Shown here: positions 8,111 to 17,122 of the stretch, piece by piece
Numbering within the stretch: the stretch's first letter is position 1
Layout of the letters: every line of letters starts with the position of its first letter
Source of the DNA: Siminovitchia fordii DSM 16014 = CIP 108821
Lineage (GTDB): Bacteria; Bacillota; Bacilli; Bacillales; Bacillaceae_C
Length of the DNA: 48,587 nucleotides
Direction of reading: 5' to 3'
Assembly (NCBI RefSeq): GCF_000374565.1
Contig: NZ_KB894709.1
Span: 1 to 48,587 of the forward strand
Notes under the pieces: generated by a model
Told to the model about the DNA's origin: nothing
The model's database searches: none
The model's input: the letters and a program-made list of their open reading frames with translations, nothing else
Position numbers and translations under genes: made by a program

Positions 8111-9673
8111 ATGAAATCAGATATGATTGTCTTTATCATTTACCTGTTGGGCTTACTGGGGGTTGGACTTTATTTTTCCAGAAGAGCAGCAAAGTCAGTT
8201 GATGAGTATCTTCTTGGGGGAAGAAAGTTGGGTCCTGCTGTTACCGCATTGACGATGCAGAGTACCGCAATGAGCGGTTATATGTTTATGGGAGGACCTG
8301 CACTTGCATTCCAACAAGGATGGTATGCTTTATGGTACGCCATTGGTGATGCCGGCGGATCGATCGTCAATTTATCTGTTCTGGGCAAACGGATGCGGAG
8401 AATGTCTGAAATGCTTGGGGCATTGTCGCCGATTGAATATCTTGAGAAAAGATACGAAAGCCCTGCTGTCCGTGTTGTCAGTTCCATCATTTCAATTATT
8501 TTTCTGTTCGCCTATGTATTTGCCCAATTCATCGCATCTGGAAAAGCCTTGGCAACATTAACTGGGCTTTCTTACCAGACCGCTCTTATTCTCGGTGTCG
8601 GAGTCATCATCATCTATACGGTGACCGGAGGTTACCTGGCTGTCGCTTGGACAGACTTTATTCAAGGTATCATCATGGTTGTTGGGGTTGCCGCAATATT
8701 TTTCATCGCCCTTATACATGTAGGCGGATTATCCGCGTTAAACGAAAAATTGGCAACAATCGATATAACCTATCTCAGTATTTGGGGGAAAGATCTGGCT
8801 TATTACGGCCAATGGGGCGTTGTCCTTGGAGCTATATTAATTTATTCCATCGGCTATATGGGGTTGCCGCACGTGGTCGTACGCCATATGTCAATGAAAA
8901 ATACAAAAACAGTAAAAGGTGCCATTTTGTGGTCTGCACTTTGGAACCAGATGTTTGTTTTCACACCGTATATTCTAGGCCTGATCGGCATCATTATGCT
9001 CCCGAATTTAACGGATCCTGAAATGGTCATCCCTACATTGGCGTATACATTTTTTCCTGGAATCTTTGCAGCCATTTTACTATCTGCTGTAATGGCTGCC
9101 ATCATGTCCACATCAGACTCAATCCTAATGCAGGCAGGCACTATCCTTTCGAGGGATGTCTATCAAAGGTTCATCAATAGGAACGCCAGTCAGCCAAAAA
9201 TGATCCTAATTTCAAGGCTTTGTATTTTATTCGCTGGAATCATTGGTGTCGTTGTTGCCATTTATGAACCTCCTTCTGTATTTACGCTTGTTGTATTTGC
9301 CTTCGGAGTTCTTGGCAACAGCTTTTTAGTACCTTACATTGCATCAGTATATTCAAGAAAGGCAAACCATGTCGGAGCGCTATGCGCCATGATCGGGGGC
9401 GGGGCCACAAATGTCATCTGGACATCCATGGAATTGGAAGGTTTGACGGCCATCCATCCGTTCCTGGCAGGTCTTTCCATTTCCATTTTGGGAATGGTGA
9501 TCGGAAGCAGATTTGGCCGAAGACCTTCGGATCCGATACTGAAAACGTTTGAAAAGGCCAAAGGCATTAGGCAAATCCCACAAAAAATCGAAAAAAGTAT
9601 CGCACGGGATCTAAGCCCTGAATCCAAAAACATTTCCAAATTCCTTTTAGAAAGAAATTTATTGAAGGAGTGA
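8111..9673 (+). CDS. Sodium:solute symporter (SSS family)
   Basis: A 520-residue membrane protein of the SSS/PutP superfamily with about thirteen hydrophobic helices. Family marks include DEYLLGGRKLGPAVTALTM near residue 31, the helix-5 segment YTVTGGYLAVAWTDFIQG, and the sodium-site region LLSAVMAAIMSTSDSILM. It should couple sodium entry to uptake of a small organic solute. The substrate is not readable; because of its neighbours a ureide, pyrimidine base, beta-alanine or other amino acid is possible. The start ATG at 8111 follows CAGGGGG. The C-terminal tail of about 50 residues (from FEKAKGIRQIP) is charged and cytoplasmic. It is preceded by the 41-residue peptide and followed after 3 bases by an unknown gene, which suggests a three-gene operon. 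Confidence 0.9.
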   Translation: MKSDMIVFIIYLLGLLGVGLYFSRRAAKSVDEYLLGGRKLGPAVTALTMQSTAMSGYMFMGGPALAFQQGWYALWYAIGDAGGSIVNLSVLGKRMRRMSEMLGALSPIEYLEKRYESPAVRVVSSIISIIFLFAYVFAQFIASGKALATLTGLSYQTALILGVGVIIIYTVTGGYLAVAWTDFIQGIIMVVGVAAIFFIALIHVGGLSALNEKLATIDITYLSIWGKDLAYYGQWGVVLGAILIYSIGYMGLPHVVVRHMSMKNTKTVKGAILWSALWNQMFVFTPYILGLIGIIMLPNLTDPEMVIPTLAYTFFPGIFAAILLSAVMAAIMSTSDSILMQAGTILSRDVYQRFINRNASQPKMILISRLCILFAGIIGVVVAIYEPPSVFTLVVFAFGVLGNSFLVPYIASVYSRKANHVGALCAMIGGGATNVIWTSMELEGLTAIHPFLAGLSISILGMVIGSRFGRRPSDPILKTFEKAKGIRQIPQKIEKSIARDLSPESKNISKFLLERNLLKE

Positions 9674-9676
9674 ATA

Positions 9677-10168
9677 ATGGTTACGGAAGTATTTACACTG
9701 GAAACCATTTTTTCTGAAGAGGAAACGGAGCAATCATTTCAAAGGATGCAACCGGATGTGGCTTTCACAGTCAGCCATTTAATTTACTATCCCTACCTTT
9801 TCCATGAGTATTCTTTTGAAAGAAAAAATCCATTCTCGCCTTTAAAAGGGAATGTCGCATGCACAGTAGACGCGATCTCCGGGATTGCCGCGCTTGTAGA
9901 CAAAGCACCGTCGTTTATTAAGGCATCTGTTGATTCAAAACAGATTATTTCCCCTAAAGTGGATGAGGAGAAGGCAAAAATAATTGCTGAGGATTTCTTG
10001 TTCCAGACAATCTCAATGAAGATTAAAATTTTACTGACACCCAAGATGAGGTTGACAAAATACCTATTATTTCACCGCCCATACTTGATCCTGAATGCTG
10101 AACAAAAAAACAAAAAAGGATTTACCTTAATGGTCGATTCAGTTTCCGGAAAATATCACCCCTTATAA
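9677..10168 (+). CDS. Protein of unknown function downstream of symporter
   Basis: A 163-residue protein that I do not recognise. It starts 3 bases after the symporter stop codon, behind AAGGAGTGA, so it is surely translated from the same mRNA. It has no signal peptide or obvious membrane helix. The sequence alternates short hydrophobic strands with charged segments (TVSHLIYYPYLFHEYSFERK, ISMKIKILLTP, KYLLFHRPYLILNAEQ), with no cysteine pairs or nucleotide-binding motif. Tight coupling to the symporter suggests a role in its regulation or in handling its substrate. That is inference from position only. Confidence 0.7.
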   Translation: MVTEVFTLETIFSEEETEQSFQRMQPDVAFTVSHLIYYPYLFHEYSFERKNPFSPLKGNVACTVDAISGIAALVDKAPSFIKASVDSKQIISPKVDEEKAKIIAEDFLFQTISMKIKILLTPKMRLTKYLLFHRPYLILNAEQKNKKGFTLMVDSVSGKYHPL

Positions 10169-10173
10169 AGATA

Positions 10174-10210
10174 AAAGGGCCGCCTCACGTGTCAGACCAG
10201 GCGGCCCTTT
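10174..10210 (+). terminator. Terminator after symporter operon
   Basis: AAAGGGCCGCCT and its exact complement AGGCGGCCCTTT form a 12-bp stem with a 13-base loop, a few bases after the stop codon of the 163-residue protein. The stem is A/T-rich at its base, so it may work in both directions. The rest of the gap to 10321 shows nothing I can name. Confidence 0.85.
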
Positions 10211-10321
10211 CAGTAAATGTTGTTAAATTGGAAGAAAAAGCTCGAAGCGGTGAAATTTCGAACAGCGCAGAAACGAGCCAACGGGAAGGGATCCGCCGCT
10301 TATGTGACTAACTCTAAACAG

Positions 10322-11719
10322 TCATTTTTTATCACCATAGCATAATCCAAAAGGCATGCCTGGAATAAACCTTCCTTGCCCTTGTTTTCCAACATATTTT
10401 CCATCTTTCAAAACCATGTTTCCTCTTAGCAAAACCTGGTCGATCTTCCCGATCTGTTGAAAACCTTCATATATATTGAAGTCCACCCCGTGCAAACTTG
10501 TTTCATTTGATATGGTGGATGTATGGTCAGGGTCGTATATGACTATATCAGCATCAAGACCTATTCCGATATGACCTTTTCGATGATCCAATCCGTTGAC
10601 CTTTGCTGGAGTCGTTGCAAAAAGGTCAACGAGTTTCTGTCTTGATATTCTTCCTTTTTCTACTCCGTATGTCCAAAGGATTGCCAAACGGTCTTGTACA
10701 CCTGGACACCCGTTTGGAATATTTGTAAAGTCGTTAATCCCCATATGCTTCTGTTCTTTCCAGTTAAAGCCGCAATGGTCAGAGCTTACAGCATTCAGCC
10801 AACCCTTATCGACTGCCTCCCATAGTACCTCCTGATCCTCTTTTGTTCTTAATGGCGGGGAACAAACATATTTCGCACCTTCAAAATTTGGTTTGGCCAA
10901 ATCCTCCTTGTCGAGGACGAGATATTGGGTGCAAGTTTCTGCATAGACGCCAATTCCGCCGTTATAAGCTTCTCTAATTGATTCCATAACCTTTCTCGCC
11001 GTTACATGAACAATATAAATTGGCGCTCCTGCCAAACTCGCCAAGTGAATGGCCCTTTGCGTGGCTTCCACTTCTGCTGTCACCGGCCTTGAAACCGCGT
11101 GGTAATACGGTTCTGTCTGGCCTTTTCCTAGGCACTCATTTTGCAGTACATCAATAACATCCGCATTTTCTGCATGAACCATGACAGTTACACCTGCATC
11201 CTTTGAAGCTTTCAACGCTTTAAAAATGGACTCGTCATTGCTATGAAAAGGAAGGCCTTTATATGCCATAAACAGCTTGACCGTGGAGATGCCTTTGTCC
11301 GGAAGGCTTTTAATCTCTTCAAACACTTTGTCTGAAGGATCGCAGATGACTCCATGGAACGAATAATCAGCCATCGCCTGTGGAGCTGCTTCAATCCGGT
11401 CATATTCCTCAATCGTTTCTGCAATCCCTTTCCCGGGTTCCTGATTGACGAATTCAATCACTGTCGTTGTTCCCCCGGCAATGGCAGCATTTGTCGTTTC
11501 AAATCCCCTTACTTTTTCTCCCTTATAATCAAATGAATAATGCACATGCTGGTCGACACCGCCAGGCAATACGAACTTGCCGGCTGCATCAATAACTTTT
11601 TCCGCCTTCATACTCAAATTTTCGCCAATGGCAGAAATCCTCTCTCCCTCTATATAAATGTCCGCCTTATATTCGTCCACTGCAGTTATAATCGTCCCAT
11701 TTTTAATTAGAACACTCAA
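10322..11719 (-). CDS. Dihydropyrimidinase / D-hydantoinase
   Basis: A 465-residue amidohydrolase that opens the ring of dihydropyrimidines or hydantoins to give N-carbamoyl amino acids. Visible active-site features are the HVH zinc ligands in GGVDQHVHY near residue 59, the carbamylated lysine in VKLFMAYKG near 150, the histidines in MVHAEN and IVHVTA, and the aspartate in SSDHCGFN near 316. Length and motif spacing fit the HyuA/PydB family rather than allantoinase. It starts with TTG behind GGAGGG. It is the last gene of a long minus-strand run that begins with a LacI-type regulator, directly after an N-carbamoyl amino acid hydrolase, the enzyme that would use its product. Confidence 0.9.
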   Translation of the reverse strand: MSVLIKNGTIITAVDEYKADIYIEGERISAIGENLSMKAEKVIDAAGKFVLPGGVDQHVHYSFDYKGEKVRGFETTNAAIAGGTTTVIEFVNQEPGKGIAETIEEYDRIEAAPQAMADYSFHGVICDPSDKVFEEIKSLPDKGISTVKLFMAYKGLPFHSNDESIFKALKASKDAGVTVMVHAENADVIDVLQNECLGKGQTEPYYHAVSRPVTAEVEATQRAIHLASLAGAPIYIVHVTARKVMESIREAYNGGIGVYAETCTQYLVLDKEDLAKPNFEGAKYVCSPPLRTKEDQEVLWEAVDKGWLNAVSSDHCGFNWKEQKHMGINDFTNIPNGCPGVQDRLAILWTYGVEKGRISRQKLVDLFATTPAKVNGLDHRKGHIGIGLDADIVIYDPDHTSTISNETSLHGVDFNIYEGFQQIGKIDQVLLRGNMVLKDGKYVGKQGQGRFIPGMPFGLCYGDKK

Positions 11720-11746
11720 TGTTAGCCCTCCACTTCATATCATTTT

Positions 11747-12972
11747 TTAAATGGTTCTATACAATAGTTCTGTTCCTAAAGAGATGTCTTCCTGTGCGGA
11801 GAATTCTTCAGGATTGTGGCTGATTCCGTCTTTGGATCGGACAAAAATCATTCCATAATCACAAATATAGGACATGATTAAGGAGTCATGAAACGGACCG
11901 CTCTTCAGTTCTGGAGGTTGCAGGCCCATTTTCCTGCTCTCATTCCTCATGATTTGCATGATATCTTTGGAGCAGAATCGCGGTTCACTGCGCGTATCTT
12001 CTATTAAGGTGTACGTCAACTGATGTTCTTCGGCTGTTTCTCCAATAATATCCCGCAGCTTTCTTTCTATTAAATCTCTCCGTTTTTCATCTATATCACG
12101 CAAATCGATTGTAAAACTGACTTTTTCAGGGATTATATTCCTGGAATCGGGAAACACCTGCAAACTCCCGACAGTCCCCACTGTAGGTGCATCTTTGTCC
12201 ATGCTTGCCAATTCATTGACAGCTGTTATGATTTTTGCTGCTCCAACGAGGGCGTCTTGGCGTATCTGCATGGGGACCGATCCCGCGTGGCCAGCAAATC
12301 CCGTTAATTCCACTGTCAGCCATAATGGCCCGGATATCCCTGTCACAATTCCGATTGGTTCGTCCATTACCTCCAAAACCGTACCTTGTTCTATATGTAG
12401 TTCCAAAAAGGCATAAATATGTTCCGGGTCATATTCCGATTCTTTAAATCTGGAGGGGTCGCACCCGAAGGCGACCAAGGCTTCTCTTCTTGTCACTCCA
12501 TTTTTGTCTGTTCTTTGCAGCTCACCTTCTTCCAATCTCCCAAAAAGCCCCCTGACACCAAACAAACCTTTATTGAAGCGGCTGCCTTCCTCATCCGCAA
12601 AGGCTATGACTTCAATAGTGCAATTTGGCTGCATGCCTTTATCCTTCAATGTTTGAATTGCTTCAAGAGCTCCTAAAACCCCAATGGTACCGTCATATCT
12701 GCCACCATACGGCTGGGAATCTATATGGGAACCGACCATGAGTATTTGAGCGTTTGGATCCTTGCCCTCAAGTCTGCCGATTAAATTTTCAAAATGATCG
12801 ATCCTTGCAGTCAAGCCGGCTTCCTCCATCCAGCTTTTTACTTTTAATACGGCCAACTTATCCTCTTCTGAATGTGCAAGACGGCTTACACCTGTTTCAC
12901 CAATTCTCCCAATTTTGGACAACTCGCGATTCTTTTTTCCAGCCTATTATGATTAATGTATAAAGGGTTCAC
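11747..12972 (-). CDS. N-carbamoyl-L-amino acid hydrolase / beta-ureidopropionase, frameshifted near N-terminus
   Basis: A member of the M20-like amidase family that removes the carbamoyl group of N-carbamoyl amino acids (for example N-carbamoyl-beta-alanine to beta-alanine, CO2 and ammonia). Metal-site motifs are visible: GSHIDSQPYGGRYDG, FADEEGSRF, LELHIEQG, the dimer region GFAGHAGSVPM, and HNPEEF near the end. The uninterrupted frame runs from TTG at 12922 (391 residues), but that codon has no ribosome-binding site. A much better start is GTG at 12972, preceded by GGAGGG and overlapping the stop region of the preceding hydrolase. It reads NPLYINHNRLEKRIAS in a frame shifted by one base relative to the rest. 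One extra A in a run of six A residues near 12934 would join the frames. The gene is therefore mutated, decoded by frameshifting, or carries a sequencing error. Confidence 0.8.
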
Positions 12973-12973
12973 T

Positions 12974-13933
12974 TTATCCCTCCATTTCGAATTCAGAAGA
13001 ATGCATCACTTTTGACATCCTGTCTAGGAAATGATCCAAGAAACGGGATGCTTCCACTTCAGTGCACACATGTATTTTGGTTTCTCCCTCTTTGTTCCCG
13101 ACAGTATTACCAACTTCTTCACCATCTGTTATTACACTTATGTTCATTAAACGAGTCCGAACGAAACTGGGATCGATCACTACACCAACTGCAAGCGGGT
13201 CATGTAAGGCACAGCCTCCTATTCCCGGATAAAAAGATTCATAGGCACCAATATAATGTTCAGTCATGTCCGCGAAAAAGTGGGCAGTTTTACTGTGAAC
13301 ATCCCTCCATTCATCCATCTTGGCCAATGGCAGCAAAGTCTCCATCGTAACGTCAAGGCCGACAAGAGTGACAGATAACCCCGAAGAGAAGACACAATCT
13401 GCAGCTTCAGGATCAGCAACAATATTTGCCTCTCCATAAGGTGTAACATTACCCGGAACATTAACAGCCCCGCCCATAATGACTACATTTTTGATAAGCG
13501 GTATAATTTCAGGAGCTTTATTTATAGCCCGTGCGACATTTGTCAGAGGTCCGACGGCTATGATCGTGATTTCATTAGGACGTTCTTTAACTTGCTTAAT
13601 CATGAAATCCTCTGCCGATCCGCTGGCAGCACGCTTTAATGGTTCCGCTTTCAAAACATTGCCCAGACCGTCTTTCCCATGAACCAGCCTCGCCCATTGA
13701 GGTTTCATACCGCGCTTGAAAGTCTGGCTTACTCCTTCGTATACAGGAACGTCTTTTTCAACCATTTCCAGGACGGCAAGGGTATTTCGGGTTGCTTCTT
13801 GAACAGGCACATTTCCGAAGCAGGTTGTAAACCCCAGCAGCTCCAATTCCGGAGAGCTTAAGGCATATGCTATAGCGAGAGCATCATCAATTCCCGTATC
13901 GACATCAAAAATGACCGCCTTCAAATTCTTCAC
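12974..13933 (-). CDS. Inosine-uridine-type nucleoside hydrolase
   Basis: A 319-residue N-ribosyl hydrolase. It has the N-terminal aspartate cluster DVDTGIDDALA, which binds calcium and the ribose hydroxyls, a GPLTNVARA segment, and the late ALHDPLAVG motif that completes the metal site. It cleaves a nucleoside to free base and ribose; the base preference is not readable. It follows the second nucleoside hydrolase by 12 bases, and its stop codon lies at the ribosome-binding site of the amidohydrolase. Two paralogues side by side suggest different base specificities or partial redundancy. Confidence 0.88.
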   Translation of the reverse strand: MKNLKAVIFDVDTGIDDALAIAYALSSPELELLGFTTCFGNVPVQEATRNTLAVLEMVEKDVPVYEGVSQTFKRGMKPQWARLVHGKDGLGNVLKAEPLKRAASGSAEDFMIKQVKERPNEITIIAVGPLTNVARAINKAPEIIPLIKNVVIMGGAVNVPGNVTPYGEANIVADPEAADCVFSSGLSVTLVGLDVTMETLLPLAKMDEWRDVHSKTAHFFADMTEHYIGAYESFYPGIGGCALHDPLAVGVVIDPSFVRTRLMNISVITDGEEVGNTVGNKEGETKIHVCTEVEASRFLDHFLDRMSKVMHSSEFEMEG

Positions 13934-13945
13934 TCCTATCAGTTA

Positions 13946-14887
13946 TCATTTGGATAAGTTCTTCAAGGCCTGGATGACCAGGTTCCAAAATTTTGTATGA
14001 TCCAATTCAACGGCAAAATTTACATTCGGCTCTCGGCAAGTGGTTCCAAGAAGGTCCACCGCTGTCATCCCATACGTAAACTCACCCTTCGTTTCAATAT
14101 CAACACGAACCTTTTTTGTTTTAACCACAGAAGGATCTATGCAATAGGCTACACTGCAGACATCATGTACAGGCGGATGTTCAAATCCAAATACATCATG
14201 ATAAGTTTGACGGAAAAACTCCAACAACTCACTTACAAACATTCCCGCGTGATTATCGATTTGTGCAATCCGCCTACAAACCTCTGCAGTAGCCAAAGCC
14301 TGGTGAGTCAGGTCCAAACCCATCATCGTAATAGGTACGCCGCTCTCAAAAACGACCTTTGCTGCTTCTGCATCTACGAAAATATTAAATTCTGCGGCAG
14401 GGGTCCAATTTCCAAATGTACCTCCGCCCATCAATACAATTTCTTGAATCTTTGATAAAATCGCCGGCTCTTTTCGCATAGCCATCGCGATATTCGTTAG
14501 CGGAGCAACTGGAACCAACGAAACGTCCCTGTCCGATTCCATCAATTTTTGTATGATGAAATCCACTGCATGCACGTCTGTAGACGTTCTTTCAGGTTCT
14601 GGAAGCACAGGACCGTCCATGCCGGAATCTCCGTGGATAGACGGAGCAGTTTCACGCCTCCTTATCAAGGGGTGAGCACAGCCTTTGTATACAGGGACAT
14701 CGGTGCCGGCGATTTCGCAAACCTTCAAAGCATTTTTTGTCGTTTTGTCCACTTCCGCATTGCCGGCGACTGTTGTAATCCCAACAAGCTCAATATTCGG
14801 GTTTCCGGCAGCGAGTAAAATGGCAATTGCATCATCGTGGCCTGGATCACAATCCAATATGATCTTTCTTTTTATATTATTCTGCAT
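13946..14887 (-). CDS. Inosine-uridine-type nucleoside hydrolase, second copy
   Basis: A 313-residue paralogue of the gene at 12974. It has DCDPGHDDAIA (calcium and ribose site), APLTNIAMA, the glutamate/asparagine pair in AAEFNIFVDAEAA, and PVHDVCSVA near residue 240. The HDDA form of the first motif is the one common in RihA/RihB/RihC. It splits ribonucleosides into base and ribose. A 176-base gap before it (14888-15063) separates it from the permease genes. That gap shows no strong hairpin, so transcription may run through from the transport genes, or a weak promoter may lie there. Confidence 0.88.
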   Translation of the reverse strand: MQNNIKRKIILDCDPGHDDAIAILLAAGNPNIELVGITTVAGNAEVDKTTKNALKVCEIAGTDVPVYKGCAHPLIRRRETAPSIHGDSGMDGPVLPEPERTSTDVHAVDFIIQKLMESDRDVSLVPVAPLTNIAMAMRKEPAILSKIQEIVLMGGGTFGNWTPAAEFNIFVDAEAAKVVFESGVPITMMGLDLTHQALATAEVCRRIAQIDNHAGMFVSELLEFFRQTYHDVFGFEHPPVHDVCSVAYCIDPSVVKTKKVRVDIETKGEFTYGMTAVDLLGTTCREPNVNFAVELDHTKFWNLVIQALKNLSK

Positions 14888-15063
14888 GATTACTACCTTC
14901 CTTTATACCTGTCCAATTTCGGTCCCTGACAATCAAAGCGAAAGCTTGTCGAGGCTGCAAGATTTGGCGCTTTGAGGCGGTTCCAGCTCCTTGCCCTTCG
15001 AAGTTAAGAGCATATTCCTATTCCCTTTTAGACTGCCTGCTCGGGACCGTTAGCTATACCATC

Positions 15064-16038
15064 CTATTTGGGGGCTACCGCAGATGCGGGACCCGTAGAA
15101 GCCTCACTTAACGAATCGATTTGCCTTCCTTGCTTTCGCACCGCATAAACGACCAAGGCCAATATGGTTACAACATAAGGCAGCATTTGAACAAATTGGC
15201 TGGGGATTGGGCTATTTGGTATTGTTTGAAGGAGTGTTTCCAGCGCTTTGGCAAATCCAAAAATCAGTGATCCTATCAATATACCGATCGGATTCCGGTT
15301 ACCAAGCAAAACGACCGCCAACGCCAGAAACCCGGTACCCGCTGTCATATCTTTTACAAACATTCCAGTCATCCCCATTGACATGAAAGAACCAGCAAGG
15401 CCAACGAACACACCACTCCATGCTAGCGCGGAATACTGAAGCCTTCTTACTGGTATCCCCAAGGATCCCGCTGCCTGGGGCGACTCTCCTATCGCACGTA
15501 AATGAACACCGTAAGGTGTCCTATATAGCATGATAAACACAAAACCTACACATAACAGGCCAATCCATACCATTAAACTGTGTCCGCTGAATATTTTTCC
15601 GAGGATCGGGATGTCTTTGATTAAAGGTATATTCACGACGGGAATTTTATCCAAACCGGATGGATTAAAGCTTCCCGTTGCATCGAAAAACTTGCTCATC
15701 AAAAAGATGGTCACACTTGATCCGAACATATTGACCGCAAATCCAGTTATGATTATATCCACCTTCATTTTCAGATGGAAAAAACCCATTGCGTAAGAAA
15801 GCAGGACACAAATAATGACACCGGAAACCACCCCGATGGACCAGTAGCCTGTAACAGAACCGATGGCGATTGAAGTGAAAGCAGAGACCAACATCAAGCC
15901 TTCCAGTCCAATATTTGTCACCCCAGTCACATCAGATATCAGTCCTCCCAGGGAAGCAAGCAGAATCGGTGTAGTGGAACGAAGAAGGATGACAACGATG
16001 CTCAAATCAATAATCTGGCTCCATAAACTAGACCACAT
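15064..16038 (-). CDS. Nucleoside ABC transporter permease (NupQ/YufQ type)
   Basis: A 324-residue membrane protein with about eight to nine hydrophobic helices, belonging to the branched-chain/simple-sugar permease family. TPILLASLGGLISDVTGVTN and the following NIGLEGLML are hallmarks of the BMP-linked purine/nucleoside permeases. It would form half of the membrane channel of the transporter, with the product of the upstream gene. Its start overlaps the end of that gene by 11 bases, which implies translational coupling. The C-terminus ends in a short polar tail. Confidence 0.88.
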   Translation of the reverse strand: MWSSLWSQIIDLSIVVILLRSTTPILLASLGGLISDVTGVTNIGLEGLMLVSAFTSIAIGSVTGYWSIGVVSGVIICVLLSYAMGFFHLKMKVDIIITGFAVNMFGSSVTIFLMSKFFDATGSFNPSGLDKIPVVNIPLIKDIPILGKIFSGHSLMVWIGLLCVGFVFIMLYRTPYGVHLRAIGESPQAAGSLGIPVRRLQYSALAWSGVFVGLAGSFMSMGMTGMFVKDMTAGTGFLALAVVLLGNRNPIGILIGSLIFGFAKALETLLQTIPNSPIPSQFVQMLPYVVTILALVVYAVRKQGRQIDSLSEASTGPASAVAPK

Positions 16039-17122
16039 TTGCTTTCACCGCCTTATCCCCGGAAATATTACCGCTTTTGTTTTTCATGATTGACCTTTGT
16101 TTTAAATAGTTAAAGACGGCTTGTGCGGATACAAAGAGTACTAGAAGCACTTGTATAATAACCGCCAGTTCCCTCGATACATCGCTTTCCGCCTGCATGA
16201 CCTGTCCTCCCACCTGTAAATAGGCATAGAATAAAGCTGCCAATAAAACGGCTATTGGATTATTACGGGCTAACAAGGCAATGATGATTCCATCGAAAGC
16301 AAGATTAATAGAAAAGCTATCTTTGTATGTTCCGTGAACCCCCATCAGTTCAATGATGCCCCCGAGGCCCGCAAGTGCACCGCTGATCATGACACTCAAG
16401 ATAATGATCCGTCTTGTTTTTATACCGCCGTAGCGGGCAAAGTCAATATTCTGGCCTACTAGACGCATTTCATAGCCAAGTCTTGTTTTATATAACATCA
16501 TATAAACGAAGACAACCGCTGCAGCAGCTATGAAAATTCCATAATGAACTGGAAAAGTTCCTGATATTTTCCCGAGCAGAATATCCTTGTCAAAAAATGG
16601 CATTCTTGCAAATCCCCCGCTCTCTGGGTCCTTAAAGACATTATTGATCAAATAAGATGTAGAGATGATTGCCACATAATTCAGCATCAAGGTCGTAACA
16701 ACTTCATTTGCATTCCAATTGGCTTTAAGGTACCCGGGGATAAAGCCAAAGATGGCTCCGCCCGCCAATGCAAAAATTAAAATGACAAGTATATGGATTG
16801 TTGCCGGCAATCCATGGATATAGGTGGCTGCCAATGCACCTACAAACCCTCCTACATACAACTGGCCTTCAGCACCCATACTGAATATATTCGTCTGGAA
16901 AACAACAGCCAAGGCCAATCCCGTAAATATGAGCGGCGTCGCTTTGTTGAGAATTGTACTGATATTGAAAGGGCTCGAAAAAGGACCAAGTACAAAAGAT
17001 GCAATAGCCGCATTCGGTTCTTCGCTGACAAAGAAAATGATGATGAAACCGCATAAGACTGCAAAGAATATTGCTCCAATAATACCTAATAAATCAAGGT
17101 ATAAAAAATGTCTTTTATTCAT
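16028..17122 (-). CDS. Nucleoside ABC transporter permease (NupP/YufP type)
   Basis: A 364-residue membrane protein of the same permease family, with about ten hydrophobic segments, including TPLIFTGLALAVVFQTNIFS and the following MGAEGQLYVGG block typical of YufP-like subunits. The start at 17122 was chosen because GAGGTGG precedes it and it overlaps the stop of the ATPase gene by 8 bases. A longer frame starting at 17173 would overlap the ATPase much further and has no ribosome-binding site. It pairs with the permease at 15064. Confidence 0.87.
   Translation of the reverse strand: MNKRHFLYLDLLGIIGAIFFAVLCGFIIIFFVSEEPNAAIASFVLGPFSSPFNISTILNKATPLIFTGLALAVVFQTNIFSMGAEGQLYVGGFVGALAATYIHGLPATIHILVILIFALAGGAIFGFIPGYLKANWNANEVVTTLMLNYVAIISTSYLINNVFKDPESGGFARMPFFDKDILLGKISGTFPVHYGIFIAAAAVVFVYMMLYKTRLGYEMRLVGQNIDFARYGGIKTRRIIILSVMISGALAGLGGIIELMGVHGTYKDSFSINLAFDGIIIALLARNNPIAVLLAALFYAYLQVGGQVMQAESDVSRELAVIIQVLLVLFVSAQAVFNYLKQRSIMKNKSGNISGDKAVKANVV

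Noticed and set aside
12934-12940. A dnaX-like A AAA AAG slippery heptamer in the amidohydrolase
   Set aside because: The six A residues and G are present but not in the codon phase required for the classical heptamer, and no stimulatory hairpin is evident; simple mutation or error is more likely.
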